From: an uncultured Planctomycetaceae bacterium
GTDB lineage: Bacteria; Planctomycetota; Planctomycetia; Pirellulales; Lacipirellulaceae
Length of the DNA stretch: 7,927 nucleotides
Direction of reading: 5' to 3'
Assembly: GCA_937860165.1 (NCBI GenBank)
Contig: CALMBE010000586.1
Span: 1-7,927 of the forward strand
The position numbers and the translations under genes are program-made. Below, piece after piece: positions 1 to 6,946 of this stretch. Each line of letters starts with the position of its first letter. The first letter of the stretch is position 1. The notes beneath the pieces were generated by a model, which was not told the DNA's origin, ran no database searches, and saw only the letters and a program-made list of their open reading frames with translations.

Positions 1-359
1 AACTGATCCGCGATGGACTGCTCGACGACCCGGTGATGATCCAACTGTGCATGGGCATTGCGTACGGCGCGCCGGACGATCCCAATACCTTCATGGCCCT
101 GGTCAACAATCTGCCCAACGACTGTGTGTTCTCGGCGTTCTCGATCGGCCGCATGCAGATTCCTTTCGTGGCCATGGCCGCGCTGGCCGGAGGCAACGTG
201 CGCGTCGGACTCGAGGACAACTTGTACCTGGGCCCCGGTCACAAGGCCACCAACGCCGAACTCGTCGCCCGCGCAAAGCAACTGCTCGAAAGCATGAACG
301 TGCGGATTCTCGGCCCCCAGGAAGTGCGTGACAAGCTGAAGCTCGTCAAGCACAACTGA
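1..359 (+). CDS. Beta-keto acid cleavage enzyme (BKACE, DUF849 / Kce family), 3' part only
   Basis: This is the C-terminal end of a BKACE protein. The frame is already open at base 3 and continues through the methionine at 33, so the true start lies before the window; stop TGA at 357-359. BKACE enzymes are metal-dependent TIM barrels that condense a beta-keto acid with acetyl-CoA and cleave it to acetoacetate and a new CoA ester. The visible sequence has the family's closing strands: SIGRMQIPF, then GGNVRVGLEDN and a KATNAELV helix. In the VRVGLEDN stretch the Arg (201-203), Glu (213-215) and Asp (216-218) have the spacing of the Arg/Glu/Asp active-site group I recall for Kce, whose Glu is a zinc ligand. 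The downstream carnitine-dehydrogenase-like gene suggests 3-dehydrocarnitine as substrate, giving betainyl-CoA and acetoacetate; that is inference, since the specificity residues lie mostly outside the window. Confidence 0.88.
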   Translation, partial: LIRDGLLDDPVMIQLCMGIAYGAPDDPNTFMALVNNLPNDCVFSAFSIGRMQIPFVAMAALAGGNVRVGLEDNLYLGPGHKATNAELVARAKQLLESMNVRILGPQEVRDKLKLVKHN

Positions 360-393
360 TCGTCACGATGCCTGAAAAGCTGGGGGTACGGCT

Positions 394-1485
394 ATGGGTC
401 AACCAGTAGTACAACACGGGCTCGAGGGCGTCATCGCCTTCGAGACCCAGATCGCCGAGCCCGATCGAGAAGGCGGGGCGCTGCGATACCGGGGTGTCGA
501 CATCGAAGAACTCGTCGGTTTCTACGACTATGGCCACGTCTGGGGCCTGCTGGTCGACGGTTCGTTCGATCCCGGTCTTCCCCCCGCCGAGCCGTTCCCC
601 ATTCCGGTTCATTCCGGCGACATCCGCGTCGACGTGCAGAGCGCGTTGGCGATGCTTGCCCCGTTCTGGGGTCTCGATCAGTTGCTCGACATCGACGACG
701 CGCAGGTCCGCGACGACCTCGCCCGGGCCTCGGTCATGGCCTTGTCGTTCGTCGCCCAGTCGGCGCGCGGGCTGGGGTTGGCGATGGTGCCGCAGAAGCA
801 CATCGACGGCGCGTCGACCATCACCGAGCGGTTCATGCGCCGCTGGCGAGGCGACCCCGATCCCGACCACGTGAAGGCCGTCGACGCCTACTGGGTGTCG
901 GCAGCCGAACACGGCATGAACGCGTCGACGTTCACTGCTCGCGTGATTGCTTCGACGGGTGCTGATGTCGCCGCGGCACTGTCGGGCGCGGTCGGCGCGT
1001 TGTCGGGGCCGCTGCACGGTGGCGCACCATCGCGCGTCCTGCAGATGCTCGACGAGGTCGAAAAGGAGGGCGACGCCGTCCGTTGGGTCAAGCGAGCCAT
1101 GGACAAGGGCGATCGTTTGATGGGCTTCGGCCACCGCGTGTATCGCGCCGAAGACCCTCGGGCCCGGGTGCTGCGACGCACAGCCAAGGAACTGAAGTCG
1201 CCACGGGTAGACGTCGCCGAAGCACTCGAGCAGGCAGCCCTCGACGAGTTGAAGGCTCGCTACCCCGACCGCGTCCTGGCAACCAACGTCGAGTTCTGGT
1301 CGGCAGTCGTGCTCGACTTCGCCGAAGTGCCGGCACACATGTTCACCGCCATGTTCGCCTGCGCCCGAACTGCTGGCTGGAGCGCCCACATCCTCGAGCA
1401 GAAGCGCACCGGTCGGCTGATCCGGCCGTCGGCGATCTACACCGGCCCAGCCTCGCGGCCACCCAGCGAAGTCACCGGTGACTAG
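394..1485 (+). CDS. citA: Citrate synthase, CitA-type (citrate synthase 2)
   Basis: Complete 363-residue citrate synthase, which condenses oxaloacetate with acetyl-CoA to citrate in the cytoplasm. Short length and sequence fit the actinobacterial CitA group, not the GltA type of about 430 residues. Visible motifs are EHGMNAS (His173, expected substrate-polarising His), SGPLHGGAPS (His208, expected oxaloacetate His), GFGHRVY (245-250), NVEFWSAVV (299-306), ARTAGWSAH (Arg325) and RLIRPS near the C terminus. The catalytic base, Asp in the usual NVDFYSG motif, is Glu300 here; I recall the same NVEFW form in mycobacterial-type CitA, so it is probably a clade trait and not inactivation. Start ATG 394 has a GGGGG purine run (382-386) seven bases upstream. 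The gene lies 34 bases after the BKACE stop and its TAG touches the next ATG, so it is probably co-transcribed. Family assignment is firm; the CitA subgroup is from sequence resemblance. Confidence 0.9.
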   Translation: MGQPVVQHGLEGVIAFETQIAEPDREGGALRYRGVDIEELVGFYDYGHVWGLLVDGSFDPGLPPAEPFPIPVHSGDIRVDVQSALAMLAPFWGLDQLLDIDDAQVRDDLARASVMALSFVAQSARGLGLAMVPQKHIDGASTITERFMRRWRGDPDPDHVKAVDAYWVSAAEHGMNASTFTARVIASTGADVAAALSGAVGALSGPLHGGAPSRVLQMLDEVEKEGDAVRWVKRAMDKGDRLMGFGHRVYRAEDPRARVLRRTAKELKSPRVDVAEALEQAALDELKARYPDRVLATNVEFWSAVVLDFAEVPAHMFTAMFACARTAGWSAHILEQKRTGRLIRPSAIYTGPASRPPSEVTGD

Positions 1486-2003
1486 ATGACCACTGGCCAC
1501 ATCGGCCTGCTCGGTGGTGGTGTCATCGGCGGCGGGTGGGCCGCGCGATTCCTGCTGAACGGCCACGACGTCGTGATGTTCGACCCTGATCCCGAGGCAC
1601 CACGCAAGGTCGGCGAGGTGCTCGCCAACGCCCGACGCGCCAACGCCAAGTTGACCAGGGCACAGTGGCCGACGGAGGGCTCGCTGCAGATCGTCACGAC
1701 CGTCGAAGAAGCCGTCGATGGTGCGCATTTCGTGCAAGAAAGTGCGCCCGAGCGGTTGGAGCTGAAGCAACAGTTGTTCGCTACCGCCAGCCGGGTCGCC
1801 GGACCCGACGTGGTCTTCGGATCGTCGACATCAGGTCTCCTGCCCACAGAGATGCAGCGCGACATGGTCAACCCGCAACGGCTCGTCGTCGGCCATCCGT
1901 TCAACCCGGTTTACCTGATGCCACTCGTTGAAGTGGTCGGCGGCAAGCAAACGGCGGCGGCCAAGATCGACGAGGCGATCAAGCTGGTCGAATCGACCGG
2001 GCT
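1486..2003 (+). CDS. 3-hydroxyacyl-CoA dehydrogenase family protein, L-carnitine dehydrogenase-like, truncated at the junction
   Basis: NAD-dependent dehydrogenase of the 3-hydroxyacyl-CoA dehydrogenase superfamily, closest in my reading to L-carnitine dehydrogenase, which oxidises carnitine to 3-dehydrocarnitine. The Rossmann fold opens with GLLGGGVIGGGWAARF (GxGxxG at Gly10-Gly12-Gly15) and MFDPDPEA, where Asp33 should hold the NAD ribose. SSTSG (113-117) and GHPFNPVYLMPLVEVVGG follow, giving the expected catalytic pair His137 and Glu149. Family sequence continues to about Ser170-Thr171-Gly172; the frame then runs seven foreign codons (LICRATR) to a stop at 2023-2025. The whole C-terminal substrate and dimer domain is missing, so only about half a protein is present. 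It starts directly after the citrate synthase stop (TAGATG), with a weak GGTGA at 1477-1481. With BKACE upstream, carnitine catabolism is a good guess. The truncation belongs to the junction and need not reflect a natural pseudogene. Confidence 0.82.
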
Positions 2004-2010
2004 CATTTGC
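1996..2010. other. Chimeric junction between GC-rich actinobacterial-like DNA and planctomycete-like DNA
   Basis: Two conserved reading frames on opposite strands are both broken here. On +, dehydrogenase family sequence ends after Ser-Thr-Gly (to 2001). On -, FtsK family sequence (DYRVALQMS) ends at the ATG/AGC codons 2006-2001, after which the frame only reads the antisense of the dehydrogenase. The break therefore lies within about 1998-2006, with a few bases that fit either side. GC content, strand and gene content all change across it. No IS end, direct repeat, tRNA or integrase is visible. A misassembly or artificial join explains this best; a natural deletion or recombination is possible but less likely. 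Confidence 0.85.
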
Positions 2011-5000
2011 AGGGCGACCCGATAGTCCACTTCGCGGAGTGTGCTGCGGTCGATGATGCGGTTCATGCTGTTGAGCGAGTCGCACCAGAAAAGCAGATGA
2101 ACTCCCAGGGAGGAACCTTCCCGCAAGATTTCGCGGAATTGCTTGTCGATGGCCGGGGGTTTGCCGTTTGTCGAAGATCGTGCCGAGAAAGCGAATTCTT
2201 CTTCGACGATCCGCAGTTCACGGAATTGGGCCAGATCGTGAATTACCAGAAATCGGGGGTCATATTCTTGATTGGGGAAAGCACTGCGGCGCGCGACTTC
2301 CTCGGCAAATTCAGCAATCACTCGGGCCGTGTCGCGGGGTGTGGCGATTTCAAATTTCCCCAGAAGGGCATCAGCGAATTTTTGCCAGGCACCATGATCT
2401 GGTGATTCGCTCCGAGTTCCATCGAGCACGGTGATGGCAAGGGCTTCGCCCCTCACTTGTGCCGCCAAGGCTCCCACGGCTGCCGAGAGCATCCCCAGCG
2501 CGAGCGGCTCGTCTTGGCCGACAATTAACAGGTGGTTGCCCCCTTGGCGACGAAACGCCAATTGCGTGGGGGGTTCGATCCGCACTGCCGAGCCAAGCCA
2601 GATGGTGGGTTCGACTGGGAGCCGCTCGACCTCGCCAGTCACCAGTTCGAGCAACTCGGGATTGTTGAGCGGATTGGCGGGGACATTGCCCTCGAACACG
2701 ATGGCAGGCTCCACTGTAATTTGCTCGGCCAATTGTCGCTCCCGAATCTGCGTGAGATAATCCTGTCGATCTCTGTCGGCCAGCCACACCACTTGGAAGA
2801 GATGATTCCCTTCGACCAAGCCGTTTTGGTCGTTGTAGATCGCCTCACCGGGACGGCTGAGGAGCCGTGCGGCGGAGTTTTCGTCGCTGAGAATTAAGTG
2901 GGCGTCGGCTTCGCTGCACTCGAGAGCGATGCGCACCGCCATCTGGCCGATCGTACTGCGGGCCAGCGAATACGCCCCCGCTAGGGTTTGCGAACCCAAG
3001 AGCACATGAATCCCAAACGCCCGCCCTTGCCGCACCAAACGGTCCAATAGGAGCGCGGCATCTTGAGCGAGCTTGTCGTCGGCGACAAACAGTTCCTGAA
3101 ACTCGTCGACGATCAACAACAACCGCGAAAGGTGTTCACCCGATTCACGGCGATATGCAGCAAGGTCTTGCACGCCCAGGGCCCGGAACTGCTCGCCGCG
3201 TCGCTTGAGCTCGACATCGAGTCGTTCGAGAACGCTGACGCCGAACTCGCGTTCGCTTTCGATGGCGATCACCCGGGCGTGAGGCAATTCGTGGGTCGCA
3301 TAAGTTTTGAACTCGACCCCCTTCTTGAAGTCGACTAGGTAAAACTCGACTTCGCGGGGGCTGTAGTGCAACGCCAGATTCGTGACCAGGGCATGCAGCA
3401 AGGTGCTCTTGCCGGAACCGGTTTTTCCCGAAATCAGCGCATGTTGGGCGGTTCCGCGGCCTAGTCGCAAGGACTGCAATTCGTTGGCCCCCGCGCGGCC
3501 AATCGGCACTACCAGTTCGCTGGCGGTGCTACCGGACCAAATTTTATCGGCGGGGGGGGCTACCACGGAAAAGGGAACCTCCACCCGGCTGGCAGTGCGC
3601 GATTCCTCGCCCGCGGCCCGCAAGATGTCATTCAGAATTTCTCGGGGAGGAAGTTGATCGAGCTCCAAGCTGAGTTTTTCAAACAGGGGGTACTTCCAGC
3701 GGAGTCGGTCGTCGGACCAGTCGAGATGCACGGCACCGGTGAGCAGCTCCTGCATGGGAAACTCCGTCGGGAGCTTGAGCGATTTATCGACGCTCAGCAA
3801 GGTATAAACTCCGCACCGAGGCCCGGTCGTGGCAATCGTTTTCAGTTTGCGCAGGGAGGCGTCGCTGAGACCGGCAGGAAAATTGGCTACGACCAACACA
3901 TGAAACGGTTCCGCGACCTCGCCCGCCTGGGCGTTGTAGTCGTGAATCGAAGTGAATTCGTTGCGCAGGTATTTTTGGAGGACTTTTTCCATGTGGTCGG
4001 AGAGCAAGGTAAGCCGCTCGTCGATCTGCCGCGAATCGGTCCAGATGCGTTTGCCGATGAGTTGTTCGTCGTAATCTGCTAGGTGCATGAAGGTGGCAAA
4101 ATTTTCGCCCAAGGCCGCCGGGTCGATAATCGTAAATCGCAATTTTCCGGCGGGGATGGCCGTCAGGAATCGCAACATCAGCAGTTGGAGGACTTGATTG
4201 GCAAGTGACCGCCCTGCCCCGTCAGCGGTGATGACCAGACGCGGACTTTCGGCAAGCGAAAGCCACGCCGGTAGTTGGAGTTGTTTCTCAGGAGGGACTA
4301 ACTCCGGGTTCGCTGAGATGCCATTTTTCACGGCTTGGAGTGGGAGCAGGCACTTGCCGAACTGGATCACCGGGGGGATCGTTTCCGGCCGCTGCCAGTC
4401 TTGCCATTGGGTGTGCGACCAGTCGGGGAAGAAGCGACCGCAGACGGTTTGCATTTCCAGAAGCTCAGCCTGCACCTCACGGAAGCCAGTCAACCAGTGC
4501 TCGGCCATCGCCTGCCATTGAGTGTTGTGCTGAGTATGGGCGGCGCTCTGGCGTTCGGCAAAACGGGTTTCGTTGTCGCTTGCGGCGATCTGTTTGTCCG
4601 CAGCCAGTTGGACCAGCAGTGGAGGAAACTTTTCTTCGATTGAAGTTTGGGAAAGCTGCAACTCGGCATCGCTCGCGGCGAGTTTGGAATCGAAGCCTTT
4701 TTGGGCCTGCGTGAATAATTCGACTTTGCGAGTCTCGCCGGCAGAACTTGCTTTCGCCCGTTGTTCTTCCGCGGCGGCAATATCTTGGTTCTTGCGGTGG
4801 AGAATGACTTCGAATTCCCGCTGGCTGGTTTCGAGCGATTCTTGACGTGCCTGCACTTCGATTTCGGCTGAAGATTTCAGGAGCGAACTTATCTTGGCAA
4901 ACTGCTCGAGCGATGCGCGCCTCGCGCGCGGGCCGAGGACCAAGTACATAATCCCTGTTAGCAGAGCGCCTAAGAGTGGGGCAGCAATTGCCGAATAGAG

Positions 5001-5735
5001 CGGGGAATAATCGCTCAGCGGGAGTGCCACGACAAACATCACTGCCGTGGCTACCGCAAACCAGACCAGGAAGCGAAACCCCTCGAATAACAACGCGGGC
5101 ATACGCTGTGCCTGCAAATCGAGAACCGCGCGGTGCAACTCGGTCAAGGTTTGTTGTTGGCGGTCCTCGGCGGTGCGGAGGCCAGTCGGTGAAACGGAGG
5201 ATTCTGGCTGGGATTCCGGTAATTGTGAGGCGTGCTTCCCCAGCCGACGCATCGCCAGCAGGGTGTCGGCATCACGCTCGAGGGAATCGACATGTGACTT
5301 GCGCGTGGCGATCCGCTTGGAAGCTTGGTCGAGCAATTGTTGCGGGGTGTCCTTGGAAGCGTCGAACACAGCCATCGCTTCCCACTGTTTTTCCTTGTAG
5401 GTCCGCTCGATGGATAGTAGCAGTTGCTTGAAATCAGTGTCGATTTGTTTTTTCTGGGCCTCGAATTGCTCATTCAATTGTTGGACCGACTGCCGATGTT
5501 CCTGCCCGACCTGGCGTTTGGCTTCGGCGTATTCGTTTTCCAGATTGCGACGGCGTTGGGGAAAGTCGCGGTCGATCCGATTGACGGTCAGCAAGTGGTC
5601 TTTCTCGGCGGCGGCAAGCTCTGCTTGCAAAGTGTTCGCGAGACGAATTTCCTCGGCAGCGCGGACGTCGGCCAACTGCTGCAATTTCTGCATCAGTTCC
5701 AACTGGCGACGGGAGGTTAATTGCACGTTTGTCAC
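2004..5735 (-). CDS. FtsK/SpoIIIE (EssC/EccC-like) type VII secretion ATPase with coiled coils, C terminus lost at the junction
   Basis: Large membrane-anchored P-loop ATPase; about 1244 native residues are present. Residues 10-165 are charged and coiled-coil-like, two membrane helices follow at about 219-239 and 247-267, and a second coiled coil covers about 272-420. Three RecA/FtsK-like modules come next. Module 1 is degenerate (GAGRSLA at 506-512 in the P-loop place; Ala617-Asn618 where Walker B acids would be). Module 2 is canonical: GKTGSGKST at 770-778 (Lys776), VDFKKGVEF from 801, LLLIVDEFQEL with Asp877-Glu878, then GSQTLAG. Module 3 is degenerate (GQDEPLALG from 1073, IHDLAQF with Asp1167) and is cut after DYRVALQMS. 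Such ATPases power export of WXG100 proteins; here there is no FHA domain as in Firmicutes EssC. Start is GTG 5735, 26 bases after the previous gene, without a strong Shine-Dalgarno. The open frame continues to a stop at 1911, but its last 30 or so codons are antisense of the dehydrogenase gene and are not native. Perhaps 60-90 residues are missing, judged from memory of the fold. Confidence 0.9.
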
Positions 5736-5761
5736 GAATAAAATTTCGCCGAGGCGTGTTC

Positions 5762-5986
5762 CTAGGATTCACAATCACGCTGCATACGATTCACCAAGTC
5801 CTGAACCCGCGAAATCGCATCGAGACTTCGCTTGCAAGCAGGGGCCAAGGGTTCTAACACCTGTTCGCAAAAGTTTTGACTCACGCCGTCGTGCCACGAT
5901 TCGCTCACCTCTTGCCAGGCAAGCTGCAGGTCTTCGATTGCATGGCGAAGTTGTGCCGAACTCGTGTCGAGGTCCCAGGGGCGCAT
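5762..5986 (-). CDS. Small WXG100-like helical protein, 74 residues
   Basis: A 74-residue, almost entirely helical protein without a signal peptide or membrane segment. Two amphipathic helices are separated by ESWHDGVSQNF (Trp31, Asp33, Phe39), which matches the S-W-x-D-x5-F turn of the WXG100 protein two genes upstream. This suggests a shortened WXG100-like hairpin, perhaps a partner, chaperone or substrate of the ATPase encoded next. It lacks Tyr, so it has no YxxxD/E export motif. It has three Cys (40, 51, 72). ATG 5986 lies three bases after the preceding stop (TAA 5992-5990), and the next gene starts 26 bases after its TAG, so it sits firmly inside the operon. I do not recognise a named family; the WXG-like assignment rests on the turn motif, size and position. 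Confidence 0.75.
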   Translation of the reverse strand: MRPWDLDTSSAQLRHAIEDLQLAWQEVSESWHDGVSQNFCEQVLEPLAPACKRSLDAISRVQDLVNRMQRDCES

Positions 5987-5989
5987 AGT

Positions 5990-6535
5990 TTATTTACTTT
6001 CTGGAGTGGGGCTGGCTGCGGTGGGTTCCTGCCATGGTTCCCGGGCACCGGGGGCTTGTTCGATTTGGTAGCCTTCGATGCGGCGGACAATCAATTGAAG
6101 CTTGGCTCGGGCGGCTGGTAAATCGGTTTCCAAGATACGACGCAAATGGCCAATCCGTCCGTGGTACTCGAACAACTCGTGATGCAAGACTCCCCGCCAA
6201 TGCCGGACAAGTTGTTTTTTTTCGTGGCAATAATCCAGGCGATCCTTGGCAACTTGGAGAGCGGCCCGTTCTTCGCGACAAGCAGGCTGTTCGTCCGCAA
6301 CGGTAAAGATTAGGCAGCGTTCGACATCGCGTTTGGCTTGGTGAACGGCATCGGCGGCGGCCTTTTCTTGGTTTTTCCAATAGTGGGGACAATCGTGTTC
6401 TAGCCAGGTCGTCGCGCGATTCAGTTCCGCAGAAAGCGTGTCGAGCGCACCTTGGACACGTTTCTCGAATTCCGCCAAGGCGAGGCGAAACCGTTCGATG
6501 GCTTCCACGGAGCGAACTTGGGCTGATTCGGACAT
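5990..6535 (-). CDS. Hypothetical helical protein with conserved-looking Cys/His motifs, in the WXG100-FtsK operon
   Basis: A 181-residue protein predicted to be nearly all helix, charged and cytoplasmic, ending in a Pro/Ser/Glu-rich tail from about residue 160. Distinct motifs are WLEHDCPHYW (44-53), a Cys-x11-Cys segment with Cys74 and ADEQPAC (Cys86), RLDYCHEK (Cys103), LVRHWRGVLHHE (109-120) and EYHGRI (123-128). Four Cys and several His are spaced in a way that could bind a metal or form disulfides; that is speculation. The pattern reminds me of an unnamed bacterial family of hypothetical proteins. I chose ATG 6535; a TTG at 6583 would add 16 Pro/Arg-rich residues encoded by a palindromic spacer and looks wrong. 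The gene is followed after three bases by the 74-residue gene, which implies translational coupling. A role as an adaptor, chaperone or structural part of the secretion module is inferred only from position. Confidence 0.8.
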   Translation of the reverse strand: MSESAQVRSVEAIERFRLALAEFEKRVQGALDTLSAELNRATTWLEHDCPHYWKNQEKAAADAVHQAKRDVERCLIFTVADEQPACREERAALQVAKDRLDYCHEKKQLVRHWRGVLHHELFEYHGRIGHLRRILETDLPAARAKLQLIVRRIEGYQIEQAPGAREPWQEPTAASPTPESK

Positions 6536-6564
6536 AGGACACACATTATCAGGAAAACGTGCCC

Positions 6565-6576
6565 GGCCCCGGGGCC
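6565..6576. repeat. Perfect 12-base GC palindrome between the first two genes of the secretion operon
   Basis: GGCCCCGGGGCC is a perfect palindrome inside a GC-rich island (6561-6580) in the 50-base spacer after the WXG100 stop. An imperfect extension reads GCCTAGGCCCC/GGGGCCGGGC on the - strand. It has no loop and no T tract, so it is not a normal terminator. It could fold weakly in the mRNA and lower expression of downstream genes relative to the WXG100 gene, or be chance. Confidence 0.45.
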
Positions 6577-6585
6577 TAGGCAATT

Positions 6586-6858
6586 CTATTTTTGCTGGAG
6601 ATATTCTTCGATTCGTTCCGCCTTCCGGAGCAGGAACGGGGCGTATTCGCGGGAGGCCTCGATCGAACGTGCGATCAGTTTCAGATGGTGCTCAAATTCT
6701 TCCGAAAACTTTCGGTGTTCTTGGTCCCGCCAACTACTATTGAGTCCATGCAACTGGCTCGCCAGAGAGTTGAGTCGTTCTTCCAGTTCGTTGTTGAACT
6801 GGCTGAGCTGATGGGCAAATCGCCGGAGTTCGGCGGGATCGACAATTGCTTGTGACAT
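6586..6858 (-). CDS. WXG100 family type VII secretion protein
   Basis: A 90-residue helical hairpin of the WXG100 (ESAT-6-like) family, small proteins exported by, or acting with, EssC/EccC-type ATPases. Helix 1 runs about 7-38; the turn is SSWRDQEHRKF with Trp43 and Asp45 in the W-x-G place (Asp replaces Gly) and Phe51; helix 2 runs about 47-88 and ends ERIEEYLQQK. The opening MSQAIVDPAELRRF and the WRDQEH..F core resemble planctomycete WXG100 proteins as I recall them. No YxxxD/E export motif is present after the second helix. I chose ATG 6858 over the in-frame ATG 6876, because AAGG lies six bases upstream of 6858 and the family begins at this methionine. It is first in the operon, as is common when the WXG100 product is needed in excess. 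Family call is firm; whether it is substrate or structural partner is not known. Confidence 0.9.
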   Translation of the reverse strand: MSQAIVDPAELRRFAHQLSQFNNELEERLNSLASQLHGLNSSWRDQEHRKFSEEFEHHLKLIARSIEASREYAPFLLRKAERIEEYLQQK

Positions 6859-6864
6859 AGGGAA

Positions 6865-6868
6865 CCTT
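6865..6868 (-). promoter_or_regulatory. Ribosome binding site deciding the WXG100 start
   Basis: AAGG on the - strand, six bases before ATG 6858. The alternative ATG 6876 has no purine-rich motif in front of it (it follows GAAAACCT), so this site favours the 90-residue product over a 96-residue one. Confidence 0.5.
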
Positions 6869-6917
6869 GACGCCATAGGTTTTCAACCGCGCAGCAGAGC
6901 GCACCAATCGACAACCT

Positions 6918-6946
6918 CAAGTTTGAATCGCCCCCGAACAAACTTG
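6918..6946. repeat. Inverted repeat (8-base arms) upstream of the WXG100 gene
   Basis: CAAGTTTG (6918-6925) and CAAACTTG (6939-6946) are perfect inverted repeats around a 13-base loop. On the - strand the loop itself contains TCG-GGGG-CGA, which could add three more base pairs above a small internal loop. It lies 60 bases before the WXG100 start codon. It may be an operator or a 5' leader hairpin for the operon; lack of a T run argues against a terminator. Confidence 0.5.

Noticed and set aside
346..1770. Long - strand open frame (474 codons)
   Set aside because: It is antisense to the citrate synthase and dehydrogenase genes in GC-rich DNA, its product is rich in Arg, Asp and Gly without family motifs, and the + strand genes have clear catalytic motifs.
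1911..2003. Continuation of the FtsK frame past the junction to a stop at 1911
   Set aside because: These roughly 31 codons are the antisense of the conserved dehydrogenase sequence and lack FtsK family features; the frame stays open by chance.
1996..2010. Natural explanations for the junction such as an insertion element, phage attachment site or tRNA integration
   Set aside because: No transposase, integrase, tRNA, terminal inverted repeat or target duplication is visible around the site; only a few shared bases are present.
2007..2405. + strand open frame of 132 codons (and others like it through 2400-5700)
   Set aside because: It lies opposite the conserved FtsK module 3 coding sequence and has no recognisable motif.
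6536..6583. TTG start at 6583 for the 181-residue protein
   Set aside because: The added residues are encoded by the palindromic GC spacer and look non-coding, while ATG 6535 gives a sensible helical start.
6859..6876. Earlier ATG (6876) for the WXG100 protein
   Set aside because: No ribosome binding site precedes it, whereas ATG 6858 has AAGG at a six-base spacing and matches the usual family start.
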